Source of the DNA: Gammaproteobacteria bacterium
GTDB taxonomy: Bacteria > Pseudomonadota > Gammaproteobacteria > GCA-001735895
Reading direction: 5' to 3'
Assembly: GCA_029882955.1 (NCBI GenBank)
Contig: JAOUJX010000222.1
Coordinates: forward strand, 1-6,921
DNA length: 6,921 nucleotides
Numbering within the stretch: the first letter of the stretch is position 1; the number at the start of each line of letters is the position of its first letter. The translations under genes were made by a program, and so were the position numbers. Positions 6,774-6,921 of the stretch are shown in pieces. The notes beneath the pieces are model-generated. The model was not told where the DNA came from. It saw only the letters and a program-made list of their open reading frames with translations, and did not search any database.

Positions 6774-6921
6774 TTATTCTTTGACCAGCGTAAAGGTACG
6801 GTCGTTCTTAAGCGCCGGGATCCGATTTCTAGCGTTAGCGACCTGAGCCAGATCGATATCCGCATAAATAATACCCGGCTCGGCACCGCCATCGGCCAGC
6901 ACCTCACCCCAGGGATCAACA
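6774..6921 (-). CDS. C-terminal end of a carbon-nitrogen hydrolase (nitrilase superfamily); 5' end outside window
   Basis: Only the last 48 complete codons are present, ending in a TAA (complement of 6774-6776); the start lies beyond the right edge. The fragment reads VDPWGEVLADGG, then PGIIYADIDLAQVANARNRI, then PALKNDRTFTLVKE. This is the characteristic C-terminal end of carbon-nitrogen hydrolases: the S/V-DPWG-x-VLA block, the short (V/I)xADID strand, and the helix ending in IPxLxxDR. Such enzymes hydrolyse small amides, nitriles or carbamoyl groups (omega-amidase, Nit-type amidases). The Glu-Lys-Cys catalytic residues lie outside the window, so the substrate class cannot be judged. It converges with the lipoprotein aminopeptidase gene, with a single base between the two stop codons. 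Confidence 0.85.
   Translation of the reverse strand, partial: VDPWGEVLADGGAEPGIIYADIDLAQVANARNRIPALKNDRTFTLVKE

Noticed and set aside
6569..6919. Minus-strand open frame of 116 codons over the aminopeptidase 3' end and the right edge
   Set aside because: A different minus-strand frame ending at 6774 encodes a clear nitrilase C-terminus, so this one is a shadow.

Overview
The window looks like ordinary chromosomal sequence from a Gram-negative bacterium, most likely a gammaproteobacterium. This rests on recognising by eye an LpxL-type lipid A acyltransferase, a CsdA/DeaD-type DEAD-box helicase with its DbpA-like RNA-binding domain, a bacterial lipoprotein aminopeptidase and an outer-membrane beta-barrel terminus. 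Genes are densely packed on both strands. I see no insertion sequence, phage gene, CRISPR array, tRNA or rRNA.

Layout from left to right: (1) the 3' end of a plus-strand gene whose product ends like an outer-membrane beta-barrel; (2) a minus-strand lpxL-like acyltransferase; (3) minus-strand deaD, 119 bp upstream of the acyltransferase; (4) a 185 bp divergent spacer, then a plus-strand NAD(P)-dependent Ldh_2-family dehydrogenase; (5) a minus-strand M14 zinc carboxypeptidase of the cytosolic carboxypeptidase (CCP) type, convergent with the dehydrogenase, with a strong hairpin spanning both stop codons; (6) a 69 bp divergent spacer, then a plus-strand lipoprotein with an HExxH metalloprotease site (predicted aminopeptidase family); (7) the 3' end of a minus-strand carbon-nitrogen hydrolase (nitrilase superfamily), convergent with the aminopeptidase and separated from it by one base.

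The genes do not form one pathway. Two loose themes are visible. deaD and an LpxL-family acyltransferase are co-oriented; both families have cold-linked members in E. coli, so a joint role in low-temperature adaptation is possible but unproven. Two metallopeptidases are divergently transcribed from a very short shared spacer, one predicted cytosolic and one membrane-anchored, and the neighbouring hydrolase and dehydrogenase families also act on small amide, amino-acid or keto-acid metabolites. No clearly new system is evident. The items most worth a check are the bacterial CCP-type carboxypeptidase with its divergent partner, and the hairpin that contains both stop codons.
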